Shown here: in pieces, positions 56,205-64,000 of the stretch | Numbering within the stretch: position 1 is the stretch's first letter | Layout: each line of letters begins with the position of its first letter | NCBI GenBank assembly: GCA_032718475.1 | Contig: JAUCBJ010000896.1 | Location: 1-64,000 of the forward strand | Reading direction: 5' to 3' | DNA length: 64,000 nucleotides | Source: Nemertoderma westbladi | Taxonomy: Eukaryota; Xenacoelomorpha; Nemertodermatida; Nemertodermatidae | Position numbers and translations under genes: made by a program | The notes under the pieces: generated by a model | What the model saw: the letters and a program-made list of their open reading frames with translations, nothing else | What the model was told of the DNA's origin: nothing | The model's database searches: none

Positions 56205-57507
56205 CCAACTCAAGTGCGCTACAATTCCGCTGGATCCCGATCTATTATCGGGTGTGGGGTGGGTCTATTTTTTCGGAGTCGGCTTTCCAGGCCGCTCCCT
56301 ATGGGTATGATGTCACTACCCTCTGGCGTCTCGTGTCGGGCCGATCGTGCGCTTCTCTCATACAATTTTTGTTTCCCCAACACTCTCACCACTCTAACTC
56401 CGCTCTCTGACTCAACTCGCTCTTACCCTCTCCCCACACCTGAATCGCACTCCTCTCTCTCGCCAACAGTTCCTCTCACTATCTCCTCTCTAATCTCTGC
56501 CACTCTCTAAGGCCCTGACCTCTAATGCTACCCCTGTGCTATCATACTATCTACCTACTACTCACTTGCTAACTATCTAACTCTCTTACTAACTCTAACT
56601 ATCTCTCTAAGCCTACTAACTTTAACTCTAACTCTTTTACTACGTGGTGCTTAGGGTGCCCACAACCCTCTGCTACTACCTCCATCTACGTGGCGCTTGC
56701 GGTGCCCACAACCACTCTACTACTAACACTAACTAAAACCCTCTATCTACGTGGCGCTTGTGGTGCCCACAACCACTCTACTATCTACCCTCTACTACTC
56801 TACTACCTGGCACCCTATGTGCCCTCTCTACTACTCTACTCTCTGGCACCCTATGTGCCCTCTCTACTACCTCTATTCTATCTACATCTCCACCTCAACT
56901 AATACCTCTATCTACGTGGTGCTAACGGTGCCCACAACCACAACCGGTACTACGTACCCTCTTACTAACTCTACCAACTCTCTACTAACTCTACTAACTC
57001 TCTATCTACGTGGCGCTTGTGGTGCCCACAACCATTCTACTACTACTTCTACTCTGCTAATATCTTTCTACGTGGCGCTTCCGGTGCCCACAACCACTCT
57101 CTGCTACTACTTTCTACGTGGCGCTTGCGGTGCCCACAACCCCTCTCTGCTACTACTTTCTACGTGGCGCTTACGGTGCCCACAACCTCCCTACTACTAC
57201 TCGTGGCATGACAATATGCCACACTCCCTTACCCCGCCGCCTTCTAACTTCTCTACTTACTATCCTTCTACGTGGCGCTTACGGTGCCCACAACCTCCCT
57301 ACTACTACTCGTAGCATGACAATATGCCACACTCCCTTACCCCGCCGCCTTCTAACTTACCCTCTACTAACTTATCTTCTGCTAACTATTATTATTTAAT
57401 TATTTATTATTATTTATTTTTATTTTTAATTAAATAATTAATTTCTTGTGGGAAGGGCGTCTCGTCTCGCCCTCATTCCCACCCCCCTCAGTCCAAATAT
57501 TGGACGA
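56205..57507 (-). other. Element A 3' noncoding region with hairpin minisatellite
   Basis: Noncoding, pyrimidine-rich on the plus strand. It includes nine copies of a GTGGCGCTTRCGGTGCCCAC-type unit at 56640-57300. The segment at 57440-57507 matches 63512-63580 of the outer element. Confidence 0.75.
56640..57300. repeat. GTGGCGCTTRCGGTGCCCAC-type repeats, nine copies
   Basis: Copies near 56642, 56689, 56748, 56912, 57005, 57069, 57113, 57160 and 57268, with irregular spacing. Each can form a 4 plus 3 bp hairpin with a TTRCG loop. Confidence 0.85.
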
Positions 57508-57729
57508 CTAAACTCTAAGCTGCCCCTCGATCTTCCATCGATTCTTCCATAAGGCACTGTCCCGCTGTCCCCCTGCGCGTCCTCTTATCTTTCCACCCAC
57601 TTTCCTCGCCAACTCCAACTCATCTGGAATTGGCTCTCCCCCTTTCACCACCCCAAAATCGGGTCTCTCCACCACCTTCTTAACTATGTCCTCTCTTGGC
57701 ATCAAAATGCCATCTCTTTCTTTGTTGTC
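57508..57729 (-). pseudogene. remnant at the end of the Element A pol
   Basis: A short frame (57705-57508) ending at the place where the outer element pol ends. The rest of pol is missing. Coding value doubtful. Confidence 0.35.
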
Positions 57730-59214
57730 TCACGCTGGCAGAATGAATAGAAAGTGAAAGAACAGGCAGAACAGTAGTCCTATTCCTTTCCATCCTGCCT
57801 TCCTTCTCGACTTCCCCCTTGTCGGTATGCCTCCAAACCGGACCGGCATCTCTTCCGGACACTCCTCTAGACACTCCTCCAGACACTCCTCTGGAGTGTT
57901 GTCCTCCGGACACCTCGCCGTCCGCTCCGCTTCATCTCCATACCGATGCTTGCTGGGAAACCTACTCTCCTCTGCCCACTTTCTTACTGTCACCTCCCTA
58001 TCTGGCTCTACTATCTCCTCCGGCTTCTTATCTTCGTCCTCTGTGTCTGCGGTGCCTGGTAACATGCATCCTGATGTCTCTGTCACACTGCATGGTATCT
58101 TAGTTTTAACTGGGCCGCTAAGCATCCACCCGAACGGCGTGAGGATCGCCGTCGGATCCCGCTGCCTGTCTTCGCCGAAGACCGTCTTCGTTCTCTCGTG
58201 GGCCGTCGGGCAGTCCATCCCTACTATAATGGACACCTTCCTAACGTCCACCTTTGGTATTGAGAAATCGATACCATCCAGGAATCTATATTGTTCGACC
58301 TCAATGTTGGTTGGTCGCCTGGCGTTGATGTTTATCGATTCTATGACGTGGATGGGGTCGATCGTCGCCCCATAGTCGTATCCCGGTGCAATCGCTGCTA
58401 TCCTGCACCGCCCCACCCTCGTCTCCAGGACCTCATCTTTACTCGAGACGGTAGTCACCACCATTCTATTCGGCCTTGTCTTTAGCCCTATCTCTTCGGC
58501 CACCCAGTTCTCCACCAGCGTGAAGGCTGCTCCACTGTCGACCAGCATTAATGTCGTTACTGATCGACCGCCCTCTCCTGATATCTTTACTGGTACTACC
58601 CCGAGTAGTACTTTTCTCTTCTTCTTCTCTTCTGTCGTGCTTGTGGCCATTGCCTGGCCTCCAGTCTCGGACTCTCTAACTGCTGTTTCTCTACACTCTC
58701 CGGATCTGTGTCCTTCTACCACACATCGATGACATAGTCCGTTCGCGTCTGTGTAGGCTATACGATCTTGTTTGGGCAACGCTTGCCAGTGCTTACAACT
58801 CCTGGTCTTATGTGTTCCATCCCGATGTAATTGACATTCGAATCCTGGATCATAGCGTTCCCTGTATAGTCCCTCACGTATCGCGCCTAGGTTTATATGT
58901 ACCGATTTAGTGTTTTGGTTGTCTGTATTCGGCCTACTGGGTACATTGGGATTATGTTTATTTATGGTGTTATTTTCTTTCTGTCCCCGCCATGGTGTGG
59001 CCCTGCTACCAGCTAACTGTGGACTAGCAGTCCCCTGTGTGGCCGCATGTGGTAGTGATTGTCCGCATGACCTGTTCTCATCCAAGGGGTTCGATGTCCT
59101 TGCTCCTATTGGGGTATATTGTCGATATTGTGATGGGGGAATGTCACCCTGTCCCCCCCCCCCACCGGTATGTTTGGTACTGGGGTTGATGTTAATATAT
59201 TGGGGCCCATACAT
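57730..59214 (-). CDS. Element A Gag C-terminus and DUF1758 protease
   Basis: 494 codons from an ATG at 59214. Order: a Gln/Asn/Gly-rich region, a BEL-type Cys/His region (CQLHRDGTHKTRSCKHW...LCHRCVVEGHRSGEC, about residues 120-175), then the retropepsin-like domain with LMLVDSGAAFTLV and its C-terminal GMDCP and TPFGWMLSGP segments. In a full element this would continue into RT. Here it ends with acidic sequence, PEECLEECLEECPEE repeats and a hydrophobic tail (GLLFCLFFHFLFILPA). Protease residues look intact. It could supply Gag and protease in cis or be a passenger. Confidence 0.8.
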   Translation of the reverse strand: MYGPQYININPSTKHTGGGGGQGDIPPSQYRQYTPIGARTSNPLDENRSCGQSLPHAATQGTASPQLAGSRATPWRGQKENNTINKHNPNVPSRPNTDNQNTKSVHINLGAIREGLYRERYDPGFECQLHRDGTHKTRSCKHWQALPKQDRIAYTDANGLCHRCVVEGHRSGECRETAVRESETGGQAMATSTTEEKKKRKVLLGVVPVKISGEGGRSVTTLMLVDSGAAFTLVENWVAEEIGLKTRPNRMVVTTVSSKDEVLETRVGRCRIAAIAPGYDYGATIDPIHVIESININARRPTNIEVEQYRFLDGIDFSIPKVDVRKVSIIVGMDCPTAHERTKTVFGEDRQRDPTAILTPFGWMLSGPVKTKIPCSVTETSGCMLPGTADTEDEDKKPEEIVEPDREVTVRKWAEESRFPSKHRYGDEAERTARCPEDNTPEECLEECLEECPEEMPVRFGGIPTRGKSRRKAGWKGIGLLFCLFFHFLFILPA

Positions 59215-60165
59215 CTATCTGCAATAATTACCCCCTCCCCTGGATATATGTTGTGTCCCTGGAAATTATAGTCATGCTGCTGTACCGGTACCGATATAGG
59301 CCTATTCACTTCTTGCCTACCTACCGGTATGTACTCCGCGACTTCCGGGTTTAATCCCGTCGTCCGCGCTACCCTATCGCCTACTCTATCTCTCCCAGCA
59401 TGGCCTATAATAGTATGTGCAGTAAGGCCTACAGTATGTCCTGCAGTCTGCATGTGCCCTTCCGAATCGAAGTTTATTCTTCTCGAATCTCCCCGTGACT
59501 ACCGTACTCTCGATCGGCAGCTATATCACGTCGGGAAGTTTCTCTTCGATCCCCACTCCTGTTCTCTTCTTCGTATCGGTACATCCTGTACCCCTCTCCT
59601 GGCCTGCGGTGCGTTTCTCCGGGGCGACGGCAATCTCCCGAAGTTCGACCCCACTGACTCTCCGTCTCAATCTCTACTACTGACGGCTCGCTATCCGTCC
59701 TTGCTCTCCTGTTGCTCCTAGCAACGATTCTTCTACTCTCTCCACTTCTTCTATCTTCGACCTCTCTATTAAACTCTACTAATCTTCTCTCTTCTGACTG
59801 GGCTCGACGTTCCGTCGCCCGCCCTCTCGCGACGTCAACCTGTCTCTCTCTGCTCGATCGCACGCCGCTGGGGATACTCGCAATCCCCCTATTATTCTCC
59901 GTCGCCGGGTGTTGCGGTTTACCTAATTCGGCCCGCGCATTATCCGCCGACGCCTGTGGGACACTCCCTGCCCCCCTCTCTCGCTACTAATGTCTCGCGG
60001 TGGGGTGCCCGTAGTCCCCCCCCACCCGCCACTTCTAACTTCATTATCTCTCACTACACTTCTGCGTACCTCTTGTGGGGCATTCTCTGCCCCCCCTCTC
60101 TCGCCACTAATCTTCCGTGGTGGGGCGCCCGTAGCCCCCCCCCCACCCGCCACATCTAACTTCAA
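59106..60165 (-). pseudogene. Element A gag middle region, several frames
   Basis: Open segments in different frames (60165-59923, 59863-59474, 59453-59106) encode Arg/Glu-rich and Gly-rich sequence. Poly-C runs near 59152, 60020 and 60133 sit at the frame changes. A ~117-bp tandem duplication covers about 59960-60165. No BEL DUF1759 domain is recognised, so gag looks degraded or rearranged. Confidence 0.5.
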
Positions 60166-61663
60166 TATCTCTTACTTCGTCTCTACACTCCTCTCTAGTC
60201 GACACACTATCTCTACTACGGCTGGGTCTATTCACCCCCGCCTCTCTCTCTACTACTGCGAGGCCTACCAGGCCAACCTCGGGTTGGCTCAACCCTGCTA
60301 CCTCCTGCCTACCAACTACGTGGCCTACCAGGCCGCCGTCGGGTTGGCGCAACCCCGCCACTTCCTGCCTACTAACTACGTGGCCTACCAGGCCGCCGTC
60401 TGCCGGGCTATACACGTCTGACGCGTTCATATTAATAGCACCATTCCCAATATTATTTGTTAAATCAATTAAATTATTAGAATTTGAAACGGGATTATTA
60501 TTTAAATTATTTAAGTTAGAATTATTATTATTTTCAAAATTTAAATTGCTATTCGAATTATTTGAATTATTTTGATTATTCTGAATATTTGAATTAATAT
60601 TATTATTTGAATTTAAACTTAAATTACTACTACCGGGTAAAATATTTCCTGTAATAAAGGGATTAGGGTTATTTACTACAGTACTATTAATACCAATATT
60701 TCCTAACGCACTACTACTACCCCCCTCACCCGTACGGTTACTGTACGTACTGTACGTGTACCGCACGCTCTGTTCTCTTGCCTCACGCTCTTCGCGTTCA
60801 CTCTCTTGCTCCTTCCTTCCCCTCAGTCGCCACTCTAATTCTTCCATTTTTAATTTATATGCCATGCGCTCACTCTCTCGCACCCGTCTTTCTTTTGCGG
60901 AGGATGTAGCAGACTTATCGGTTGCGACGGACTCCCGCCGCCCCTCCGTCCTACTAACTTTCCCCCACTCTCCGGGGTTCTCGCTGACCAACGAGACCGA
61001 ATCCTCGGAGCTAACCTCGGATTCGCCCTCGTGCGGTCCCGCCCAACCCACTAACTTAACTTCCCTGGCATCGACTAAGTATGGCCCTATGTACACTACA
61101 CCAGGCCCCATACCCCTACGTTCCCATAGCCCAAACAGTTCGAAGGCAACCCCTCTCGCTCTCTCCTCGGCCAGTTCTCCCTGCCCAGAACGCACTAGGT
61201 AATCAAAGTATCTGTTCGACTCACCTAGTCGTCTCCTCAACTTCACCTGGTCTATCTCAGCCCCTCCTCTAGCTTCCTTCAGTTGCTCCCGGGTCGCGGC
61301 GTAGGCTCGTCGGAGCCGTACGACCCCGACGCCCTCGTCGTCGACATCTCCTCTCTCCCTCCGGGTTCGGCGTCGTACCGTCGGCCCCACCGTTGCCGTT
61401 CCGGTGGGCCGTCCGTCGCCCTCGGCCTCTCGCTGGCCGGCGACATCGGCATATCGACCGCCGCCCTGTGTCGACTCGTCTCTCTCCTCTCCAAACTCGT
61501 CCTCTCGCTGTAGACGACCCCCCGCATCTTGGTTCGCCGGGTTACTCGTTATCGACGTAGCATCGACCGGCGTCGTGGGTCCGTATTGTCTCGCCGTGGC
61601 CTCGCGGATCGTTAGATCGTCGTCCGGGGTCCGCGGCGGTGTCGTTCCTCTCTCTCGACTCAT
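60107..61663 (-). CDS. Element A gag N-terminal part
   Basis: 518 codons from an ATG at 61663, after the leader repeats. An Arg/Glu-rich, probably coiled N-terminal half is followed by an Asn-rich tract (about residues 325-410). Then come three 20-residue repeats of the GGLVGHVVGRQEVAGL type (DNA about 60250-60420). No known domain. By position it is Gag. Confidence 0.6.
   Translation of the reverse strand: MSRERGTTPPRTPDDDLTIREATARQYGPTTPVDATSITSNPANQDAGGRLQREDEFGEERDESTQGGGRYADVAGQREAEGDGRPTGTATVGPTVRRRTRRERGDVDDEGVGVVRLRRAYAATREQLKEARGGAEIDQVKLRRRLGESNRYFDYLVRSGQGELAEERARGVAFELFGLWERRGMGPGVVYIGPYLVDAREVKLVGWAGPHEGESEVSSEDSVSLVSENPGEWGKVSRTEGRRESVATDKSATSSAKERRVRESERMAYKLKMEELEWRLRGRKEQESEREEREAREQSVRYTYSTYSNRTGEGGSSSALGNIGINSTVVNNPNPFITGNILPGSSNLSLNSNNNINSNIQNNQNNSNNSNSNLNFENNNNSNLNNLNNNPVSNSNNLIDLTNNIGNGAINMNASDVYSPADGGLVGHVVSRQEVAGLRQPDGGLVGHVVGRQEVAGLSQPEVGLVGLAVVEREAGVNRPSRSRDSVSTREECRDEVRDIEVRCGGWGGGYGRPTTED
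60245..60420 (-). repeat. 60-bp coding minisatellite in gag
   Basis: Three units with CTACGTGGCCTACCAGGCC on the plus strand, in frame. Confidence 0.8.
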
Positions 61664-61689
61664 CTTCGTCTTTAGTAGCCGTCAGTCAC

Positions 61690-61832
61690 AGTCTGTCAGG
61701 CCAGTTGGTTGGATCTAGTTCTATCACTGTCAGACTGTTAGGGCAGCTGCTAGGATTCTATCTCTGTCAGGGCAGCTGGGCGGATCTAATTCTATCACTG
61801 TCAGGGCAGCTGGGCGGATCTGATTCTATCAC
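61690..61832 (-). repeat. ~34-bp leader repeats next to the Element A 5' LTR
   Basis: Four diverged units of the GGCAGCTGGGCGGATCT...TATCACTGTCA type on the plus strand, directly between the LTR and gag, where a primer-binding site is expected. No tRNA match recognised. Confidence 0.8.
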
Positions 61833-62379
61833 TGTGACGGGATCTACGGATCCCGGTTTATCCGTTGGGTTTTCTATCTACGCGTCCCTGCCGTGTGTGA
61901 AAGGTAAAAGAGTTCTGATGTTCGGTTATATGTATAAGGTATAATATAGTTGATATATAGGCTTTAGTATAGTATGGCACAGTTACCGGTAGATAAGTAT
62001 GATGGCGGTAGCGGACGGTGATAGAAGTCACCGTTCCACCCTACTGAACTAACTGAGTAAGCTGAGTGAATGATTGCTGTACAGGTAATATATACTGCAC
62101 GGGTTTGGCCGTTACAGTACTTAGTCGATGCTGTCCCCCCATTGGCTAATATCCCTGTTGGCACCCTTTGCCCCCCTCTGAAGTGCTTCCCTTCGCCCTT
62201 GCTGTTCTCTCTTGGTTAGGGGTTTGGCCCCTGACCCTTATTGTGTGTGTCTCCTTTGGGGCCTGTTGTCCCCGTTTACTGGGGTGACACGAGGTTGATT
62301 GGTAATCAACCTCGTGCTCCCAATATTGCTTAATGGCTCACTCTATGGGTTTGTGTTAGCGGAATTGGATAAGCTAACA
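61833..62379 (-). repeat. Element A 5' LTR
   Basis: 547 bp. Same 13-bp hairpin at 62288-62316. Confidence 0.93.
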
Positions 62380-62384
62380 CAAGG
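62380..62384. other. target-site duplication of Element A, right
   Basis: CAAGG. Confidence 0.92.
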
Positions 62385-63594
62385 CGCAAACGTGATGAGT
62401 GATGAGTTTAGGTGGTTTAAGTTCAGTTCGATGGCCTATCTCTCTCTGAATTTCTGAGTTATTAAATTGTACCCTAAATTTGCAATTTTCAGCCCTATTC
62501 TTCTATTTATTTTAATTTACTTTTAACCCTACTGTCCTACTACTTGCTACTGCCTATGGATTATTCTATCTCCTAATCCACATTCTGGCCTACTCTGTGG
62601 GCCTGTGCAGTACAACAGTATGCATCGCGTGGCCACATGATTTATCCAGCTGTACTCACATGCCCCCCTCTCGCTACTAATTACTGACTGCTAACTAATA
62701 TCTATATCATATATACCCTTCTACCTCTATCTCTATCTTTTACTAACTAGTACTACATACTTTCTTGCTAACTCTTACTCTCTCTAACTAACTAACGGTA
62801 CTACGTACCCTCTAACTCTTACTCTCTCTCTAACTAATGGTACTACGTACCCTCTAACTCTTACTCTCTCTCTAACTAACTAACGGTACTACGTACCCTC
62901 TAACTCTTACTCTCTCTCTAACTAACGGTACTACGTACCCTCTAACTCTTACTCTACTAACTAACGGTACTACGTACCCTCTAACTCTCTAACTAATGGT
63001 ACTACGTACCCTCTAACTCTTACTCTCTCTCTAACTAATGGTACTACGTACCCTCTTACTACTCTCTACTAACAGTACTACGTACCCTCTCACTACTCCA
63101 CTAACTAACGGTACTACGAACCCTCTAACTCTTACTCTCTCTCTAACTAACGGTACTACGTACCCTCTTACTACTCTCTACTAACGGTACTACGTACCCT
63201 CTCACTACTCCACTAACTAATGGTACTACGTACCCTCTCACTACTCCACTAACTAACGGTACTACGTACCCTCTCACTACTCCACTAACTAACGGTACTA
63301 CGTACCCTCTTACTACTCTCTACTAACTGACAGTACTACGTACCCTCTAACTCTTACTCTAACTCTACTAACTGATGGTACTACGTACCTCCTAACTAAC
63401 TAACTAACTAACTAACTCCCTCTTGCTAACTACCCTCTTACTGACTAACTTCTGCCTACTAACTGCGTACCTGCTATGTACTATTATTTTTATTTTTATT
63501 TTCTATTTTTATATGTGTGGGAAGGGCGTCTCGCCCTCAATCCCACCCCCCTCAGTCCAAAACTTGGACGACTAAACTCCTCTCTAACTCCAAT
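62385..63594 (-). other. BEL-2 outer element spacer between pol and ORF3
   Basis: Noncoding. The part nearest 62385 has one open frame on the minus strand that could be the missing start of the ORF3-like gene at 54163-55619. The centre is a tandem array. A segment at 63512-63580 is shared with Element A. Confidence 0.6.
62780..63395. repeat. GGTACTACGTACC tandem repeats
   Basis: About fifteen copies of GGTACTACGTACC, separated by CTCTAACTC-type spacers of variable length. A single copy occurs in Element A near 56946. Confidence 0.92.
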
Positions 63595-64000
63595 CTAAGG
63601 TGCCCCTTCTAATAGACAGCATTTCCCTACAGCTCTCCTGTAGGTTTTTCTGTCCTTCGCACCTATCTTGCCACCTATCCACACTTCTACAGATCGGACT
63701 CTTCCGTCCTCATCGTAGTAAGTGCCTACAACTCTCGCCAACCGCCACTGGTTGTTGATGATAGTATCATCCGTGACGATTACGAGATCTCCCTCTTTTA
63801 GCTCCCTATTCGACTTCCTCCACTTGCTTATTTTGTGAAGCGTGGGTAGGTATTCCTCAACCCACCTCCTCCAATACTCTGCGCTTATCGCTTTAGCGAC
63901 TTTCCAACTCTGGCGGGAGTATATGTTGTCTGGATCTACACCCCGCATATTGATGGTCGCTGGCCTTTCCATTAGAAAATGGCTTGGCGTCAGCACATCT
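63595..64000 (-). CDS. BEL-2 pol C-terminus (DUF5641), partial
   Basis: The frame enters from the right edge and ends at 63595. It has the end-of-pol pattern of BEL elements: LTPSHFLMERP, then WRRWVEEYLPTL, then a GDLVIVTDD strand and a WRLARVV strand. The integrase core and RT must lie right of 64000. The frame is open in the visible part, so the outer BEL-2 copy may have been intact here. Confidence 0.88.
   Translation of the reverse strand, partial: DVLTPSHFLMERPATINMRGVDPDNIYSRQSWKVAKAISAEYWRRWVEEYLPTLHKISKWRKSNRELKEGDLVIVTDDTIINNQWRLARVVGTYYDEDGRVRSVEVWIGGKIGAKDRKTYRRAVGKCCLLEGAP

Larger units (their letters stand above)
55620..62379 (-). mobile_element. Element A: BEL-2 deletion derivative without RT, RNase H or integrase
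   Basis: 6760 bp, two 547-bp LTRs, TSD CAAGG, purine tract at the 3' LTR. The interior encodes Gag-like frames and the protease, then goes almost directly to the end of pol. The missing pol makes it non-autonomous. It is inserted in an older BEL-2 element of its own family. Confidence 0.9.

Overview
This window is eukaryotic, almost certainly an invertebrate metazoan genome. It has LTR retrotransposons of the BEL/Pao and Gypsy types, degraded LINEs, tRNA-derived SINE-like repeats, hammerhead-ribozyme repeats, satellites and minisatellites, and no convincing host gene. The species cannot be named from sequence alone. Nothing bacterial (operons, Shine-Dalgarno sites, CRISPR) is present.

Layout. 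1-1253: 3' end of a zinc-knuckle gene (here called ORF3) from a BEL-like element, plus strand. 2634-2689: a type III hammerhead-like motif. 3797-13517: one LINE cut into pieces by ~1.27-kb terminal-inverted-repeat (TIR) elements that carry regularly spaced RFX/X-box-like palindromes. Arrays of a 341-bp tRNA-like repeat with type I hammerhead ribozymes sit inside, and a 4217-bp segment is tandemly duplicated. More TIR elements run to 17595. 17.8-24.5 kb: microsatellite, diverged 160-bp repeats, a LINE reverse-transcriptase remnant, and a 24/31-bp GC-rich minisatellite.

24.5-51.8 kb: a minus-strand BEL/Pao element (BEL-1) with gag (46151-43873), knuckles plus protease (43890-42540), pol (42539-38037), and a large extra gene, ORF3, downstream of pol (37375-27244). 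A plus-strand Mag-like Gypsy element (28714-35114, 274-bp LTRs, TSD GTAAA) is inserted in ORF3, and a 793-bp solo LTR (TSD TAGGA) is inserted in the Gypsy pol. The BEL-1 3' region, with the ORF3 3' half and the Gypsy 5' end, is present twice (24535-29362 and 46960-51783). A 20-nt motif is scattered at least ten times through BEL-1 in coding and noncoding DNA, always on the same strand.

52.9-64.0 kb: a second minus-strand BEL/Pao family (BEL-2). The outer copy has the pol C-terminus (63595-64000), a repeat-rich spacer, its own ORF3-like gene (54163-55619) and a 3' LTR (52881-53425). A deletion derivative (Element A, 55620-62379, identical-length 547-bp LTRs, TSD CAAGG) that keeps gag and protease but has no RT, RNase H or integrase is inserted in it.

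The most notable signals are the hammerhead ribozyme between the A and B boxes of a tRNA-like promoter in tandem arrays, the triple-zinc-knuckle gene associated with three separate BEL-like copies, and the strand-fixed, frame-independent 20-nt motif confined to BEL-1. Nearly all coding regions carry at least one lesion, so most are labelled pseudogenes. Domain names rest on recognised motifs, not on database searches.
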